From Streptomyces sp. DH5 (GTDB lineage: Bacteria; Actinomycetota; Actinomycetes; Streptomycetales; Streptomycetaceae), in the NCBI RefSeq assembly GCF_020873915.1, contig NZ_JAHWGP010000009.1, positions 1 through 64,000 on the forward strand: a stretch of DNA of 64,000 bases, given 5' to 3'. Numbering within the stretch: position 1 is the first letter of the stretch; each line of letters starts with the position of its first letter. Below are positions 15,921 through 27,369 of the stretch, piece after piece. Made by a program: the position numbers and the translations under genes. The notes under the pieces were generated by a model. It saw only the letters and a program-made list of their open reading frames with translations, ran no database searches and was not told the DNA's origin.

Positions 15921-17150
15921 ATGAGTCACCGCACCGCCCCCTCCCTGCGGACCGTCACCCTCGACGACGTGCGCGGCGCCCGGAAGATGCTCGCGGGTGT
16001 GGCACGGACCACCGCGATGGAGAGCAGCAGGCACCTGTCCCGGCAGGTGGGCGCCCCGGTGCACCTGAAGTGCGAGAACCTCCAGCGCACGGGCTCCTTC
16101 AAGCTGCGCGGGGCGTACGTCCGGATCGCCGGGCTGCTGCCCCGGGAGCGGGCCGCCGGTGTGGTCGCGGCGAGTGCCGGCAACCACGCGCAGGGTGTCG
16201 CGCTGGCGTCGTCGCTGCTCGGCGTGCGGTCCACAGTGTTCATGCCGAAGGGCGCGCCGCTGCCGAAGATCAGCGCGACCCGCGAGTACGGCGCCGAGGT
16301 GCGCCTGCACGGGCAGGTGGTGGACGAGTCGCTGGCCGCCGCGACGGAGTACGCGCGGGAGACGGGGGCGGTGTTCATCCACCCCTTCGACCACCCGGAC
16401 GTCATCGCGGGCCAGGGCACGGTGGGCCTGGAGATCCTGGAGCAGTGCCCTCGGGTGCGCACGATCGTCGTGGGCGTCGGCGGGGGCGGTCTGGCCGCCG
16501 GGATCGCGGTCGCGGTGAAGGCGCTGCGGCCCGATGTGCGGATCGTCGGCGTGCAGGCGGCGGGCGCCGCGGCGTATCCGCCCTCGCTGGTGGCCGGGCG
16601 TCCGGTGGCGGTGCGCGACCCGGCGACGATGGCCGACGGCATCAAGGTGGGGCGGCCCGGTGACGTGCCGTTCGAGATCGTCGGTGACCTGGTCGACGAG
16701 GTGCGCACGGTCACCGAGGACGAGCTGGCGGCCGCGTTGCTGCTCTGTCTGGAGCGGGCCAAACTGGTGGTCGAACCGGCGGGGGCGAGCTCGGTCGCCG
16801 CGCTGCTGAGCCGTCCCGGGGCCTTCGAGGGACCGGTCGTCGCGGTGCTGTCCGGCGGCAATGTGGACCCGGTGCTGATGGAGCGGGTGCTGCGGCACGG
16901 CATGGCGGCGCAGGGCCGTTACCTGGCGGTGCGGCTGCGTCTGACGGACCGGCCGGGCGCCCTGGCCACGCTGCTCGGGGCGTTGTCGGTGGTCGATGCC
17001 AATGTTCTCGACGTGGGGCACGTACGGACCGATCCCCGGCTCGGGCTCACCGAGGCGGAGGTCGAGCTGCACCTGGAGACCAAGGGGCCCGCGCACTGCG
17101 CCGAGGTCGAGCACGCGCTGCGGGAGGCGGGTTACACCGTCATCGACTGA
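15921..17150 (+). CDS. ilvA: Threonine ammonia-lyase (dehydratase) with ACT domain
   Basis: 409 aa, cytosolic PLP enzyme converting L-threonine to 2-oxobutanoate and ammonia for isoleucine synthesis or catabolism. PLP lysine K61 is in TGSFKLRGA, the phosphate-binding loop is GVGGGGLAAG (about 190), and SAGNHAQG (about 87-94) is the substrate loop. Residues about 330-409 form one ACT domain (RLTDRPGALATLLGAL). A single short ACT-like domain marks the catabolic or short biosynthetic type rather than the long E. coli IlvA. GGAG is only 2 nt before the ATG and a weak GATGCT box is 6 nt before it, so translation may be leaderless. Confidence 0.93.
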   Translation: MSHRTAPSLRTVTLDDVRGARKMLAGVARTTAMESSRHLSRQVGAPVHLKCENLQRTGSFKLRGAYVRIAGLLPRERAAGVVAASAGNHAQGVALASSLLGVRSTVFMPKGAPLPKISATREYGAEVRLHGQVVDESLAAATEYARETGAVFIHPFDHPDVIAGQGTVGLEILEQCPRVRTIVVGVGGGGLAAGIAVAVKALRPDVRIVGVQAAGAAAYPPSLVAGRPVAVRDPATMADGIKVGRPGDVPFEIVGDLVDEVRTVTEDELAAALLLCLERAKLVVEPAGASSVAALLSRPGAFEGPVVAVLSGGNVDPVLMERVLRHGMAAQGRYLAVRLRLTDRPGALATLLGALSVVDANVLDVGHVRTDPRLGLTEAEVELHLETKGPAHCAEVEHALREAGYTVID

Positions 17151-17187
17151 CGCCCGGGAGGGGTGCCACTCCTTCGGGTACATCCCA

Positions 17188-17216
17188 TTGAGGAACGCGA
17201 TACATCGCGTTATGGT
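17188..17216 (+). promoter_or_regulatory. Promoter with operator filling the spacer (drrAB-type exporter)
   Basis: -35 TTGAGG (17188-17193), a spacer of 17 bp and -10 TATGGT (17211-17216). The spacer is almost entirely the palindrome AACGCGAT-AC-ATCGCGTT (17194-17211), two perfect 8-bp arms. This is the classical place for a TetR- or PadR-type repressor to block RNA polymerase. A 5' leader of about 110 nt then precedes the ABC gene. No cognate regulator gene is adjacent. Confidence 0.7.
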
Positions 17217-17336
17217 GTGTCTCACGCCACTGCGCGGACATCCGTGTCGCGACGCCGTGCCGGGCGGTAAATCACCTGCACACCAGAGCGCGCAAACCTA
17301 GGCTTTCCGAAGAATCCCGACGACGTGGAGACTCAT

Positions 17337-18380
17337 ATGCCAGGCGCCATCTACGCAGAAGGACTGGTGAAGACCTTCGGGAAGGTCAGGGCACTGGACG
17401 GCGTCGACCTCGAGGTCCCCGAGGGAACCGTCCTCGGCCTGCTCGGGCCCAACGGCGCGGGCAAGACCACCGCCGTCCGCTGCCTCACCACCCTGCTGCG
17501 GCCCGACAGCGGCAGGGCCGTCGTCGCCGGCCTCGACGTGCTCGAACAGCCCGACGCCGTGCGCCGTTCCATCGGCCTGTCCGGCCAGTTCGCCGCCGTC
17601 GACGAGTATCTGACCGGCCGCGAGAACCTGCAGATGGTCGGACAGCTCTACCAGATGCGGGCGAAGGCGGCGAAGGCCCGCGCGGACGAACTGCTGGAGC
17701 AGTTCAACCTCGCCGACGCAGCCGACCGCACCGCCAAGACCTACTCCGGGGGCATGCGCCGCAGGCTCGACCTCGCGGCGGCCCTCGTCGTGTCACCGCC
17801 GGTGATGTTCATGGACGAGCCGACCACCGGCCTCGACCCGCGCAACCGCCAGCAGTTGTGGGAGGTGATCAAACAGCTCGTCTCCGGTGGCACGACACTG
17901 CTGCTCACCACCCAGTACCTGGAGGAGGCCGACCACCTCGCGCACGACATCGCGGTCGTCGACCACGGCCGGGTCATCGCCCAGGGCACCTCCGACCAGC
18001 TCAAGGCCCGTACCGGCGGCGAGCGTGTCGAGGTCGTGGTGCACGAGCGCGAGCACATCGCCGCGGCCTCCGCCCTCCTCGACAAGTACAGCCTGCGCGG
18101 TCCCGGCAAGGGCGACACCGCCGTCGAGGACCACATGCGCAAGATCACCACCCCGGTCTCCGGAGGGGCGAAGCTGCTCGCCGAGATCATCCGCGAGCTC
18201 GACGCCGACGGCATCGAGATCGACGACATCGGCCTGCGCCGCCCCACCCTCGACGACGTCTTCCTCTCCCTCACCGGACATGTCGCGGAGGCCCGAGGCG
18301 AGGCCGAGGCCGACCACGGCGCGCAGACCCCCGAGGCACAGGGCAGGGGCCGCCGCCCCGGCAAGGAGGCCGTGAAATGA
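17337..18380 (+). CDS. ABC transporter ATP-binding subunit (DrrA family)
   Basis: 347 aa, peripheral membrane ATPase. Walker A GLLGPNGAGKTT (about 35-46), signature YSGGMRRRLDLAAAL (about 137), Walker B and D-loop VMFMDEPTTGLDP, H-loop region LLTTQYLEEADHL. The C-terminal third (about 225-325) is the DrrA-type DUF4162 extension, and the last 25 residues are charged. The family exports hydrophobic drugs or lipids. The ATG at 17337 has GTGGAG upstream; an in-frame GTG at 17325 is less likely. It overlaps the permease gene by the ATGA tetranucleotide. Expression is probably induced when a repressor leaves the upstream palindrome. Confidence 0.92.
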   Translation: MPGAIYAEGLVKTFGKVRALDGVDLEVPEGTVLGLLGPNGAGKTTAVRCLTTLLRPDSGRAVVAGLDVLEQPDAVRRSIGLSGQFAAVDEYLTGRENLQMVGQLYQMRAKAAKARADELLEQFNLADAADRTAKTYSGGMRRRLDLAAALVVSPPVMFMDEPTTGLDPRNRQQLWEVIKQLVSGGTTLLLTTQYLEEADHLAHDIAVVDHGRVIAQGTSDQLKARTGGERVEVVVHEREHIAAASALLDKYSLRGPGKGDTAVEDHMRKITTPVSGGAKLLAEIIRELDADGIEIDDIGLRRPTLDDVFLSLTGHVAEARGEAEADHGAQTPEAQGRGRRPGKEAVK

Positions 18381-19222
18381 GTGCCGTCACCGACGCCGTG
18401 CGGGTCACGCCGCCCGGCAACCGCATCGGCCAGTCGATCCGGGACTCCCTGGTCGTGGCCAAACGCAATCTGATCCGCATGGTCCGGATCCCCGAAGTGG
18501 TCATCTTCGGACTGATCCAGCCGATCATGTTCGTGGTGCTGTTCTCGTACGTGTTCGGCGGCTCCATGAACATCGGCGGCAGCACCAGCCCGCAGGTCTA
18601 CCGCGAGTTCCTGATGGCCGGCATCTTCGCCCAGACCGTCACCTTCGCCACCGCCGGAGCCGGGGCGGGCATCGCCGAGGACATGCACAAGGGCCTCGTC
18701 GACCGCTTCCGCTCGCTGCCCATGGCACGCGGCGCGGTGCTCACCGGCCGCACCCTCGCCGACCTGGTGCAGACGGCGCTCACCCTGATGGTGCTCGCCG
18801 TGGTCGCCCTCCTGGTCGGCTGGCGCACCCACACCAGCGCCGGCGAGGTGCTCGGCGCGTTCGGCCTGCTGCTCCTGACCGGGTACGCGTTCACCTGGAT
18901 CGGCGCGGTCATCGGTCTGTCCGTGCGCACACCGGAGGCGGCCACCTCCGGCGGACTGGTCTGGCTCTTCCCGGTCACCTTCGTGTCGAACGCGTTCGTG
19001 GACCCCAGCAACATGACCCCCTGGCTGCGCCACATCGCCGACTGGAACCCGTTCAGCGCGACCGTCCAGGCCTGCCGCGAGCTCTTCGGCAACCCGGGGG
19101 TCTCCACCTCCAGCGCCTGGCCCATGCAGCACGCGGTGTGGGCCTCGCTGATCTACTCGGTCCTGATCATCGTGGTGTTCCGCACCCTCGCCGTGCGCAA
19201 GTACCGCTCGGCCGCCGCATGA
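18377..19222 (+). CDS. ABC transporter permease (DrrB / ABC-2 type)
   Basis: 281 aa with six predicted membrane helices and the ABC-2 motif region (RFRSLPMARGAVLTGR, about 112-127). It partners the DrrA-type ATPase, whose stop codon overlaps its ATG, so the subunits are translationally coupled. AAGGAGG lies upstream of the ATG. The substrate is unknown; homologues carry anthracyclines and other hydrophobic compounds. A very strong hairpin starts in its stop codon. Confidence 0.92.
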   Translation: MSAVTDAVRVTPPGNRIGQSIRDSLVVAKRNLIRMVRIPEVVIFGLIQPIMFVVLFSYVFGGSMNIGGSTSPQVYREFLMAGIFAQTVTFATAGAGAGIAEDMHKGLVDRFRSLPMARGAVLTGRTLADLVQTALTLMVLAVVALLVGWRTHTSAGEVLGAFGLLLLTGYAFTWIGAVIGLSVRTPEAATSGGLVWLFPVTFVSNAFVDPSNMTPWLRHIADWNPFSATVQACRELFGNPGVSTSSAWPMQHAVWASLIYSVLIIVVFRTLAVRKYRSAAA

Positions 19223-19264
19223 CGAAACCCCCGGCACCCTCAGGAGGGTGCCGGGGGTTTCGTC
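19221..19264. terminator. Bidirectional terminator, 21-bp perfect stem
   Basis: Arms 19221-19241 and 19244-19264 are exactly complementary across 21 bp with a 2-nt centre. The inner part is CCCCCGGCACCCTC and its complement, ending in TTTCGTC. It begins inside the TGA of the permease gene and ends 18 bp before the greA stop, so it serves two converging units. Confidence 0.92.
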
Positions 19265-19282
19265 GGGGACCGGTGGGACGGG

Positions 19283-19780
19283 TCAGCCGTTGTACGGCTC
19301 GGCCTTGAGGATCTTCACCGAGGCCGTCTTGCCGTTCGGCAGCTCGTACTCGGCGTCCTCGCCGACCTTGTGTCCCATCACGCCGGAGCCGAGCGGGGAC
19401 TGCGGCGAGTACGTCTCGATGTCGGAGCTCGCGTACTCGCGCGAGGCGAGCAGGAACGTCAGCGTGTCGTCCTCGTCACCGTCGAAGGCGATCGTCACGA
19501 CCATGCCGGGGGCCACGGCACCGTCGGCCGCAGGGGCCTCGCCGACCTTGGCGTTCTCGAGGAGCTGGGTGAGCTGGCGCACGCGGAGCTCCTGCTTGCC
19601 CTGCTCCTCCTTGGCCGCGTGGTACCCGCCGTTCTCCCGCAGGTCGCCCTCCTCGCGCGCAGCGGCGATCTTGGCGGCGATCTCCGTGCGCGCGGGACCA
19701 GTAAGGTATGCAAGCTCTTCCTTGAGCTTGTTGTACGCCTCCTGGGTCAGCCAGGTGACGTTCTCGCTGGTCTGGGTCAC
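19283..19780 (-). CDS. greA: Transcription elongation factor GreA
   Basis: 165 aa. It binds the RNA polymerase secondary channel and stimulates cleavage of backtracked transcripts. The N-terminal coiled coil (about 10-80) carries the acidic tip in AAREEGDLRENGGYHAAK. The C-terminal FKBP-like domain (about 90-160) contains SPLGSGVMGHKVGD-like sequence. The GTG at 19780 has GAGGAG 5 nt upstream; an upstream in-frame start at 19810 has none. Monocistronic between the bidirectional terminator and the DUF4307 gene. Confidence 0.96.
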   Translation of the reverse strand: MTQTSENVTWLTQEAYNKLKEELAYLTGPARTEIAAKIAAAREEGDLRENGGYHAAKEEQGKQELRVRQLTQLLENAKVGEAPAADGAVAPGMVVTIAFDGDEDDTLTFLLASREYASSDIETYSPQSPLGSGVMGHKVGEDAEYELPNGKTASVKILKAEPYNG

Positions 19781-19948
19781 TGGTGCTCCTCGTAGGACTG
19801 GGAAATACAAATCAACGCCCTATCCAGAAGGATGGTCCTCCAGGGATGGGCGAAACCACGAGCCTAACAATTCAGGGCCCGAAGGGGGAGGACATAAGCC
19901 TCCAGATTCAGGACAGCGCAGGTCAGCGGCCGGGTATTCCCCGCCGCA

Positions 19949-20347
19949 TCACTCCGCGTGGCAGCCGACCAGCTCGGCGCTGGTGGCGCGGGACGTCGTG
20001 CGCAGCGTGACGACCTCGTCGACGCGCGTGGCGCCCTCGTCGAAGCGGAAGTCGGCGCGGCCGACCTCGGCGCCGTCCTCCGCCTGGGAGCGCACCGTGC
20101 AGTAGCCGGCCACCCCCGCGTCCTTGTGGACCTCCAGGTGCACCTGGACCGAGGCGTCGGAGATCTCGAAACCGATCAGCTCACCGCTGATCTCGTTCTG
20201 GGCCACGTAGTGGTAGCCGAACCAGCCGATCAGCCCGAGCAGCAGCGCCCCCAGCACGGCGCCGACGACCCTGAGGGTGCGGTCGGCACGCTCGTCCGAG
20301 GAGCGGCCGTAACGGCCCTCGGGCAGCCGCGTGCTCGACGTACTCAT
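19949..20347 (-). CDS. DUF4307 family membrane protein
   Basis: 132 aa. Cytosolic N-terminus (about 1-25), one membrane helix (about 27-48, VVGAVLGALLLGLIGWFGYHY) and an extracytoplasmic beta-rich domain with two Cys (YCTVRSQAED and VGCHAE) that could form a disulfide. GAGGAG lies upstream of the ATG. The gene is divergent from mca, a pairing conserved across mycothiol-producing actinobacteria. Role unknown; a link to thiol or envelope homeostasis is only inferred from the pairing. Confidence 0.88.
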   Translation of the reverse strand: MSTSSTRLPEGRYGRSSDERADRTLRVVGAVLGALLLGLIGWFGYHYVAQNEISGELIGFEISDASVQVHLEVHKDAGVAGYCTVRSQAEDGAEVGRADFRFDEGATRVDEVVTLRTTSRATSAELVGCHAE

Positions 20348-20495
20348 GATCGTCTCCTCGGCAGGAAGGGGCCGGTGTCCCCGTCTCGGGTCCCGGAGCG
20401 GAACCCCGGAATTATTCGTCCCCCGATTCGGTCACTATAGAAGCCTGCGACTGCGCCGCCGCACACAGGGCGCCCAACGACTTGAGGATTGAGTC

Positions 20496-21377
20496 TTGAC
20501 TGACCAGCTGCGACTGATGGCCGTGCACGCCCACCCCGACGACGAGTCGAGCAAGGGCGCGGCCACCATGGCGAAGTACGTGTCCGAGGGGGTGGACGTG
20601 CTGGTCGTGACCTGCACCGGCGGGGAGCGCGGCTCCATCCTCAACCCGAAACTGCAGGGTGACGCGTACATCGAGGAGAACATCCACGAGGTGCGCAGGA
20701 AGGAGATGGACGAGGCCCGCGAGATCCTCGGCGTGAAGCAGGAGTGGCTCGGCTTCGTCGACTCCGGGCTGCCCGAGGGCGACCCGCTGCCGCCGCTGCC
20801 GGAGGGCTGCTTCGCCCTGGAGGACGTCGACAAGGCGGCCGGCGAGCTGGTGCGCCGGATCCGCGCCTTCCGTCCCCAGGTGATCACCACCTACGACGAG
20901 AACGGCGGCTACCCGCACCCCGACCACATCATGACCCACAAGATCACGATGGTGGCCTTCGAGGGCGCGGCGGACACCGCGAAGTACCCGGAGGACGAGT
21001 TCGGCCCGGCGTACCAGCCGCTCAAGGTGTACTACAACCAGGGCTTCAACCGTCCCCGCACCGAGGCGCTGCACCAGGCGATGCTGGACCGGGGCCTGGA
21101 GTCGCCGTACGGGGACTGGCTCAAGCGCTGGAGCGAGTTCGAGCGCAAGGAGCGCACGCTGACCACGCACGTGCCGTGCGGCGACTTCTTCGAGATCCGT
21201 GACAAGGCGCTGATCGCACACGCCACGCAGATCGATCCCGACGGGGGTTGGTTCCGGGTGCCGCTGGAGCTCCAGCGGAAGGTCTGGCCGACGGAGGAGT
21301 ACGAGCTGGCGAAGTCGCTCGTCGATACATCCCTCCCCGAGGACGACCTCTTCGCGGGCATCCGGGACAATGCCTGA
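20496..21377 (+). CDS. mca: Mycothiol S-conjugate amidase
   Basis: 293 aa, cytosolic zinc hydrolase. It cleaves mycothiol S-conjugates of electrophiles and antibiotics to a mercapturic acid plus GlcN-Ins, the actinobacterial detoxification route. The zinc motif AHPDDE (residues 12-17) plus GGYPHPDH near residue 142 are LmbE/PIG-L signatures. Length agrees with Mca rather than the shorter MshB, and the 50-residue C-terminal extension (VWPTEEYELAKSLV) is Mca-like. The start is TTG with GAGGATTGAG upstream. The stop overlaps the next small membrane gene. Confidence 0.95.
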   Translation: MTDQLRLMAVHAHPDDESSKGAATMAKYVSEGVDVLVVTCTGGERGSILNPKLQGDAYIEENIHEVRRKEMDEAREILGVKQEWLGFVDSGLPEGDPLPPLPEGCFALEDVDKAAGELVRRIRAFRPQVITTYDENGGYPHPDHIMTHKITMVAFEGAADTAKYPEDEFGPAYQPLKVYYNQGFNRPRTEALHQAMLDRGLESPYGDWLKRWSEFERKERTLTTHVPCGDFFEIRDKALIAHATQIDPDGGWFRVPLELQRKVWPTEEYELAKSLVDTSLPEDDLFAGIRDNA

Positions 21378-21612
21378 CATGAGCGCAAGCGCAAGCCTGG
21401 CAATGACCCACCTGGTGCCTCTCGCCAAGGAACTCGACGAGGACAAGGTGACCCCCGGCGTCCTGGGGTTCATCGTGTTCGCGGTGATGGCTCTGGCGGT
21501 GTGGGTCCTGATGAAGTCCATGAACCGGCACATGGGGCGGGTGAACTTCGCGGAGTCCGAGGAGGCGGAGGGCTCCGCCGCCGCGGGCGAGGGAGCCGGG
21601 AAGCGGGGCTGA
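21370..21612 (+). CDS. Small membrane protein coupled to mca
   Basis: 80 aa. One membrane helix (about 29-50, VLGFIVFAVMALAVWVLMKSM), a basic NRHMGR turn and an acidic Ala/Gly-rich tail. The ATG at 21370 overlaps the last codons of mca, so translation is coupled; an ATG at 21379 is possible. The pairing with mca is common in Streptomyces as I recall. It may tether or assist mycothiol metabolism at the membrane, but that is inference. Confidence 0.82.
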   Translation: MPDMSASASLAMTHLVPLAKELDEDKVTPGVLGFIVFAVMALAVWVLMKSMNRHMGRVNFAESEEAEGSAAAGEGAGKRG

Positions 21613-21651
21613 CCGCCGGTCGCCGACCGCGCGGCGGTGTGAGGTGGGGCA

Positions 21652-21679
21652 CCCGGTGCCGGTGTGGGCCGGCACCGGG
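21652..21679. terminator. Bidirectional terminator hairpin
   Basis: CCCGGTGCCGG (21652-21662) and CCGGCACCGGG (21669-21679), a perfect 11-bp stem with a 6-nt loop, plus outer GTGAG/CTCAC pairing. It lies between converging genes. Confidence 0.8.
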
Positions 21680-21681
21680 GC

Positions 21682-24600
21682 TCACGCCCTCTCGCTGACC
21701 GGTACTCCCATCACCTCGCGCGCGTTCCGGCTGGGGACGAGGCCGAGGTTCCAGGCCTGCCAGCCCGCTTCCAGGGTGACCCCCCGTTCCAGGAGGAGCA
21801 GGTAGGCCTCCGCGCAGTCGGTCAGTTTCGGGTCGCGGGTGGCGTGGGGGGCGCGGGCCAGCTGGGAGAGCTCCTCCTGGGCCACCGCCGTGCCGACCTC
21901 CGTGCCGCCCGGCGCCGCGTACGGGAGCAGCGTGCAGCGCAGGAAGCGGGCCCAGTCCTCGCCGCGCCGGTCGCCGTACGACGCGAACAGCGTCACCGCC
22001 TCGTCGCACAGCGCCAGCGCCTGCTGCGTGCGCGCGTTGCCCGCGTCGACGACCGCCAGCTCCAGGCAGGTCCACGCCTCGCCGTGCGCCACCCCGATGC
22101 GCTGGAAGTCGGCGCGCGCGTCCACCAGCAGCTGGCGGGCGAAACCGGAGTTGCGCAGCGACCCGGTCCGGGCCGCCCGCTGGTCCCGGGTGACCCGCGC
22201 CGAGTGGTGCCGGGCGCAGGCCAGCCCGTAGACGTCCCGCATGCGGGAGAACATCGTGCGGGAGCGTTCCAGCTCGCGCACCGCACGGTCCAGGTCGCCC
22301 GTCTCCTCCAGCGCCTGGCCCAGGTAGTACAGCGTCCACGCCTCGCCCCGCGCGTCCTCGTTGTCGCGGTGCCGGGCGGCGGCCCGCCGCAGGTCCTCCA
22401 CCGCCGGTGAGGCGTCGCCGTCGACCAGCCGGGTCCGCGCCAGCTCGGTCAGCGCCCACGCCTCCCCGCGGGCGTCGCGGGTACGGCCGTACAGCTCCAG
22501 GGCCGTGCGCAGCTCGGTCTCGGCGCGCGATACGTCGCCCATGCGCAGGTTCAGCTGCCCGAGCTGGAAGTGCGCCCACGCCTGCCCGTGCACGGATCCG
22601 CCCGCGCGGTGCAGCACCAGCGACTCGATGAGCAGGTCCAGGGCCTCGGACAGCCGGGCACGGTCCCGTTCCACCGCCGCGAGCGCGTGCATCGTCCAGG
22701 CGCGGTCGGTGGCCAGCTCGGGTGCGGCCTGGAGGCCCATCGCCTCCCGCAGCCGCGCCGACGCCTCGCTCAGGTTGCCCTGGTGGTGCAGCGTGATGCC
22801 GAGCGAGGTCAGGGCCCGTGCCGCCCCCGCGCTGTGCTCCGACTCCCGGTACAGGTCCACCACCGACGTCAGGGTCGCGCGCGCCTTGTCCAGTTCGCCC
22901 AGCTGGCGTGCCGCGATGCCCGTGCGCCACTGCACCGAGCGCATCAGCAGCCCCTCGTCCACGGTCTGCGCCAGTTCGTTGATCTCCCCGAGCCGGTAGA
23001 GGTCGCCGCGCAGCAGGCAGTAGTCGCACAGCGCGCCCAGCAGGTTCAGCACCGCCCGCCGGTCCACGCCCTCCGCGTGCCGCAGCGCCGCCGTGATGAA
23101 GCTCGACTCGTCGTCCAGCCAGCGCAGCGCCTCGTCCAGCGAGGTGAAGCCGTACGGACTGAAGCGGTCCGAGCGGGTCGACATGTTGCCGTCGACGAGC
23201 CGCAGCACCGAGTCGGCCAGTTCGGCGTAGTTGACGATCAGCCGCTCCTGCGCCGCCGTGCGCTCGGCCGGGTCCTCCTCGTCGTGGAGCCGGGCCAGCG
23301 CGAAGGCGCGGACGAGGTCGTGCAGCCGGTAGCGGCTGTGCCGTACGCGGTCGATCAGCCCGGCGCGGTGCAGCGCGGTCAGGTGCCGGGTCGCCTCCGC
23401 CTCGTCGGTGGCGAGGAGCGCCGCCGCGGCCGCCGCGCCCAGCGAGGCCCGCCCGGCCAGTGCGAGGCGCCGCAGCAGCCGCCGCAAGGTCTCCGGCTGG
23501 TCGGTGTAGCGCAGCCACAGCGCCCGCTCGACGGGATCGACGGGCCCGTACGCGCCCAGGTCGGTGGCGAGGGCGAGCGGTGAACGCGGGCCGAGCGCGG
23601 CGCCGGCGGCACGGAGCGCCAGCGGCAGCCCTCCGCACAGCTCCCGCACCCGCTCGGTGGACTCGGCGTCGTAGGGTCCCGAGGAGTCCTGCGCGGCGGC
23701 GGACAGGAGCTCCTCCGCGCCCGCCGCGTCCAGCGGTTCCACCGGCAGCTGGTGCACCCGGGCCGGCAGGTCGTCCGGCAGGCCGAGGGGTGCGCGCGCG
23801 GTGACCAGGACCAGGCTGTCGGACCGCTGCGGGATCAGGGTGCGCACCTGCTGCGGATCGGAGGCGTCGTCCAGCACGATGGTGACCGGCGTTCCGGTCA
23901 GGTGCTGGTGGTAGAGCTCGCTCAGCCGCTTGACCTGCTGGTCCGGGGAGGACCTCTCGCGGAACAGCAGCTGCTCGCGCGGCGCCCCCAGCCGGTTCAG
24001 CAGGTGCAGCAGCGCGTCCCGGGTGGACAGCGGGGGCTCGCCGGGGCTGTCGCCGCGCAGGTCGACGACGCAGGCCCCGCGGAAGTGGTCCTTCAGCTCG
24101 TGGGTGGCGCGCACGGCGAGCGTCGTCCGGCCGCTGCCGGACGCCCCGTGCAGCACCACCACCGTCGGCCGGGTCTCCGTGCTCGCGCGGGCCGCCTGCG
24201 CCCACTGCCGGATCCGCGCCATCTCCTGCCGCCGCCCCGCGAACGGGCCGAGCGGCTCGGGGAGTTGCCCGAACGACTGCCCCAGCACGCTGCGTCCGCG
24301 GGCCGCCGCGCTCTTGTCCGCGCCGCGCAGCCGCGGGCCCGCCCTCTTCGGGCCCGTGGCCGCGGCCAGCACCCGCTGCTGGTCGAGGAACGGACGGATG
24401 CCGCGCACCTCGAGCGCCGTCAGCCACTGCAGCCGCAGCTGCTCCGGACCGCCCGGCTGGCCGGCCGCGCCGGCCCGGTGGTGGGCGGCGGGCACGTGGG
24501 TGCCGGCCACCCTCACCACGGTCGCGGCCGCGCCGACGACCCCGACGGCCACGCCCGCGCCCAGCGCCGTCCCGGTGCCGGTGCCGAGCGCCATGTCGGC

Positions 24601-24882
24601 GACCACGGCCGCGACGCCCGCCACACCGGCCACCAGCAGCGGTGTTCCGGCGCCCTCGCGGGCGTAGCGCTGCCGGAAGGTGAGCTGTCCGGCTCCGGCC
24701 TCGTCCAGGGCGTGCGTGTAGGCCGCGTACTCCTCGGCCGCCGCCTGCGCCATCGCGTCCAGCGCCCCGCGCGCCCGCGCCAGCAGTACCTTTCCGTCCG
24801 TGCGCCCGCCCGAGTGGCGCACCTCCTCCTCCACGGCTCGCGTCAACAGCCGTTCGGCTTCCGCCCGGTGACTGTCCCGCAT
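21682..24882 (-). CDS. Membrane-anchored STAND NTPase with TPR repeats, altered P-loop
   Basis: 1066 aa. The N-terminal helical region (1-75) is followed by two adjacent hydrophobic helices (about 81-125), then an NB-ARC-like STAND module (about 205-480): P-loop GASGSGRTT (246-254), Walker B TIVLDD, sensor LVTAR, winged helix and an MHD-type LHD motif ([10 protein letters not shown]). About 15 TPR-like helices run from roughly 600 to 1030. The P-loop lysine is replaced by arginine (CGG codon). STAND proteins are ATP-driven switches that oligomerise on a signal; the TPRs would sense a ligand. No effector domain (nuclease, protease, TIR) is visible, so the membrane segment may be output or only an anchor. 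Start ATG; no strong ribosome site. Confidence 0.88.
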   Translation of the reverse strand: MRDSHRAEAERLLTRAVEEEVRHSGGRTDGKVLLARARGALDAMAQAAAEEYAAYTHALDEAGAGQLTFRQRYAREGAGTPLLVAGVAGVAAVVADMALGTGTGTALGAGVAVGVVGAAATVVRVAGTHVPAAHHRAGAAGQPGGPEQLRLQWLTALEVRGIRPFLDQQRVLAAATGPKRAGPRLRGADKSAAARGRSVLGQSFGQLPEPLGPFAGRRQEMARIRQWAQAARASTETRPTVVVLHGASGSGRTTLAVRATHELKDHFRGACVVDLRGDSPGEPPLSTRDALLHLLNRLGAPREQLLFRERSSPDQQVKRLSELYHQHLTGTPVTIVLDDASDPQQVRTLIPQRSDSLVLVTARAPLGLPDDLPARVHQLPVEPLDAAGAEELLSAAAQDSSGPYDAESTERVRELCGGLPLALRAAGAALGPRSPLALATDLGAYGPVDPVERALWLRYTDQPETLRRLLRRLALAGRASLGAAAAAALLATDEAEATRHLTALHRAGLIDRVRHSRYRLHDLVRAFALARLHDEEDPAERTAAQERLIVNYAELADSVLRLVDGNMSTRSDRFSPYGFTSLDEALRWLDDESSFITAALRHAEGVDRRAVLNLLGALCDYCLLRGDLYRLGEINELAQTVDEGLLMRSVQWRTGIAARQLGELDKARATLTSVVDLYRESEHSAGAARALTSLGITLHHQGNLSEASARLREAMGLQAAPELATDRAWTMHALAAVERDRARLSEALDLLIESLVLHRAGGSVHGQAWAHFQLGQLNLRMGDVSRAETELRTALELYGRTRDARGEAWALTELARTRLVDGDASPAVEDLRRAAARHRDNEDARGEAWTLYYLGQALEETGDLDRAVRELERSRTMFSRMRDVYGLACARHHSARVTRDQRAARTGSLRNSGFARQLLVDARADFQRIGVAHGEAWTCLELAVVDAGNARTQQALALCDEAVTLFASYGDRRGEDWARFLRCTLLPYAAPGGTEVGTAVAQEELSQLARAPHATRDPKLTDCAEAYLLLLERGVTLEAGWQAWNLGLVPSRNAREVMGVPVSERA

Positions 24883-25022
24883 GTGTCGTCCCCCTCCGGC
24901 GGCGTCGGCCGGTACCGGCCGCGTTCCCTGGTCACAAGTGTGTCGTGCGGGGGCCGCCGTGGGGAGAGGGCCTGATCTCCCGGCTGTGTGCTGCCGGGCT
25001 CCGGGGCGGGTACTGCGGCAGG

Positions 25023-27065
<2,043 letters not shown>

Positions 27066-27369
27066 AAGGGGCGGCCGCGGCAGCCGACCCCCGCTTCACC
27101 GAGGCCCCGGCGGGCAAGGGTGCGGGGCCCGGCGAGAGGCGCACGTCACAAGCGGTCGCCCCCACCGTCTCGGGCCGCGACTGCCACTACGGCTCCGCCC
27201 ACGTCCGCGTCCCGACCGCCTTCGCGGCCGACCGGGGCGAAGCCGGCGGCCCTCGCCCGCTGCACGCGCCCGGAGGACCACGACCACGGCCGTCTGCGGG
27301 GCAACGGTCAGGACGACCCGCTGAAGCCGGACGGGAACCGCGACGGCATCGCCTGCGGAACGGGTGACG
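27066..27369 (+). other. Intergenic stretch with possible Excalibur-domain relic
   Basis: 304 bp between converging genes. In one frame, about 27312-27364 reads DDPLKPDGNRDGIACG, very like the calcium-binding end of Excalibur domains. A preceding DCHYGS segment (about 27178) sits in another frame. No start, signal peptide or full domain is present. It is either a decayed small secreted protein or chance. No other gene supported. Confidence 0.3.

Noticed and set aside
21682-24882. STAND protein as a SARP/AfsR-type transcription factor
   Set aside because: There is no N-terminal OmpR-like HTH or BTAD domain; two membrane helices are present instead.
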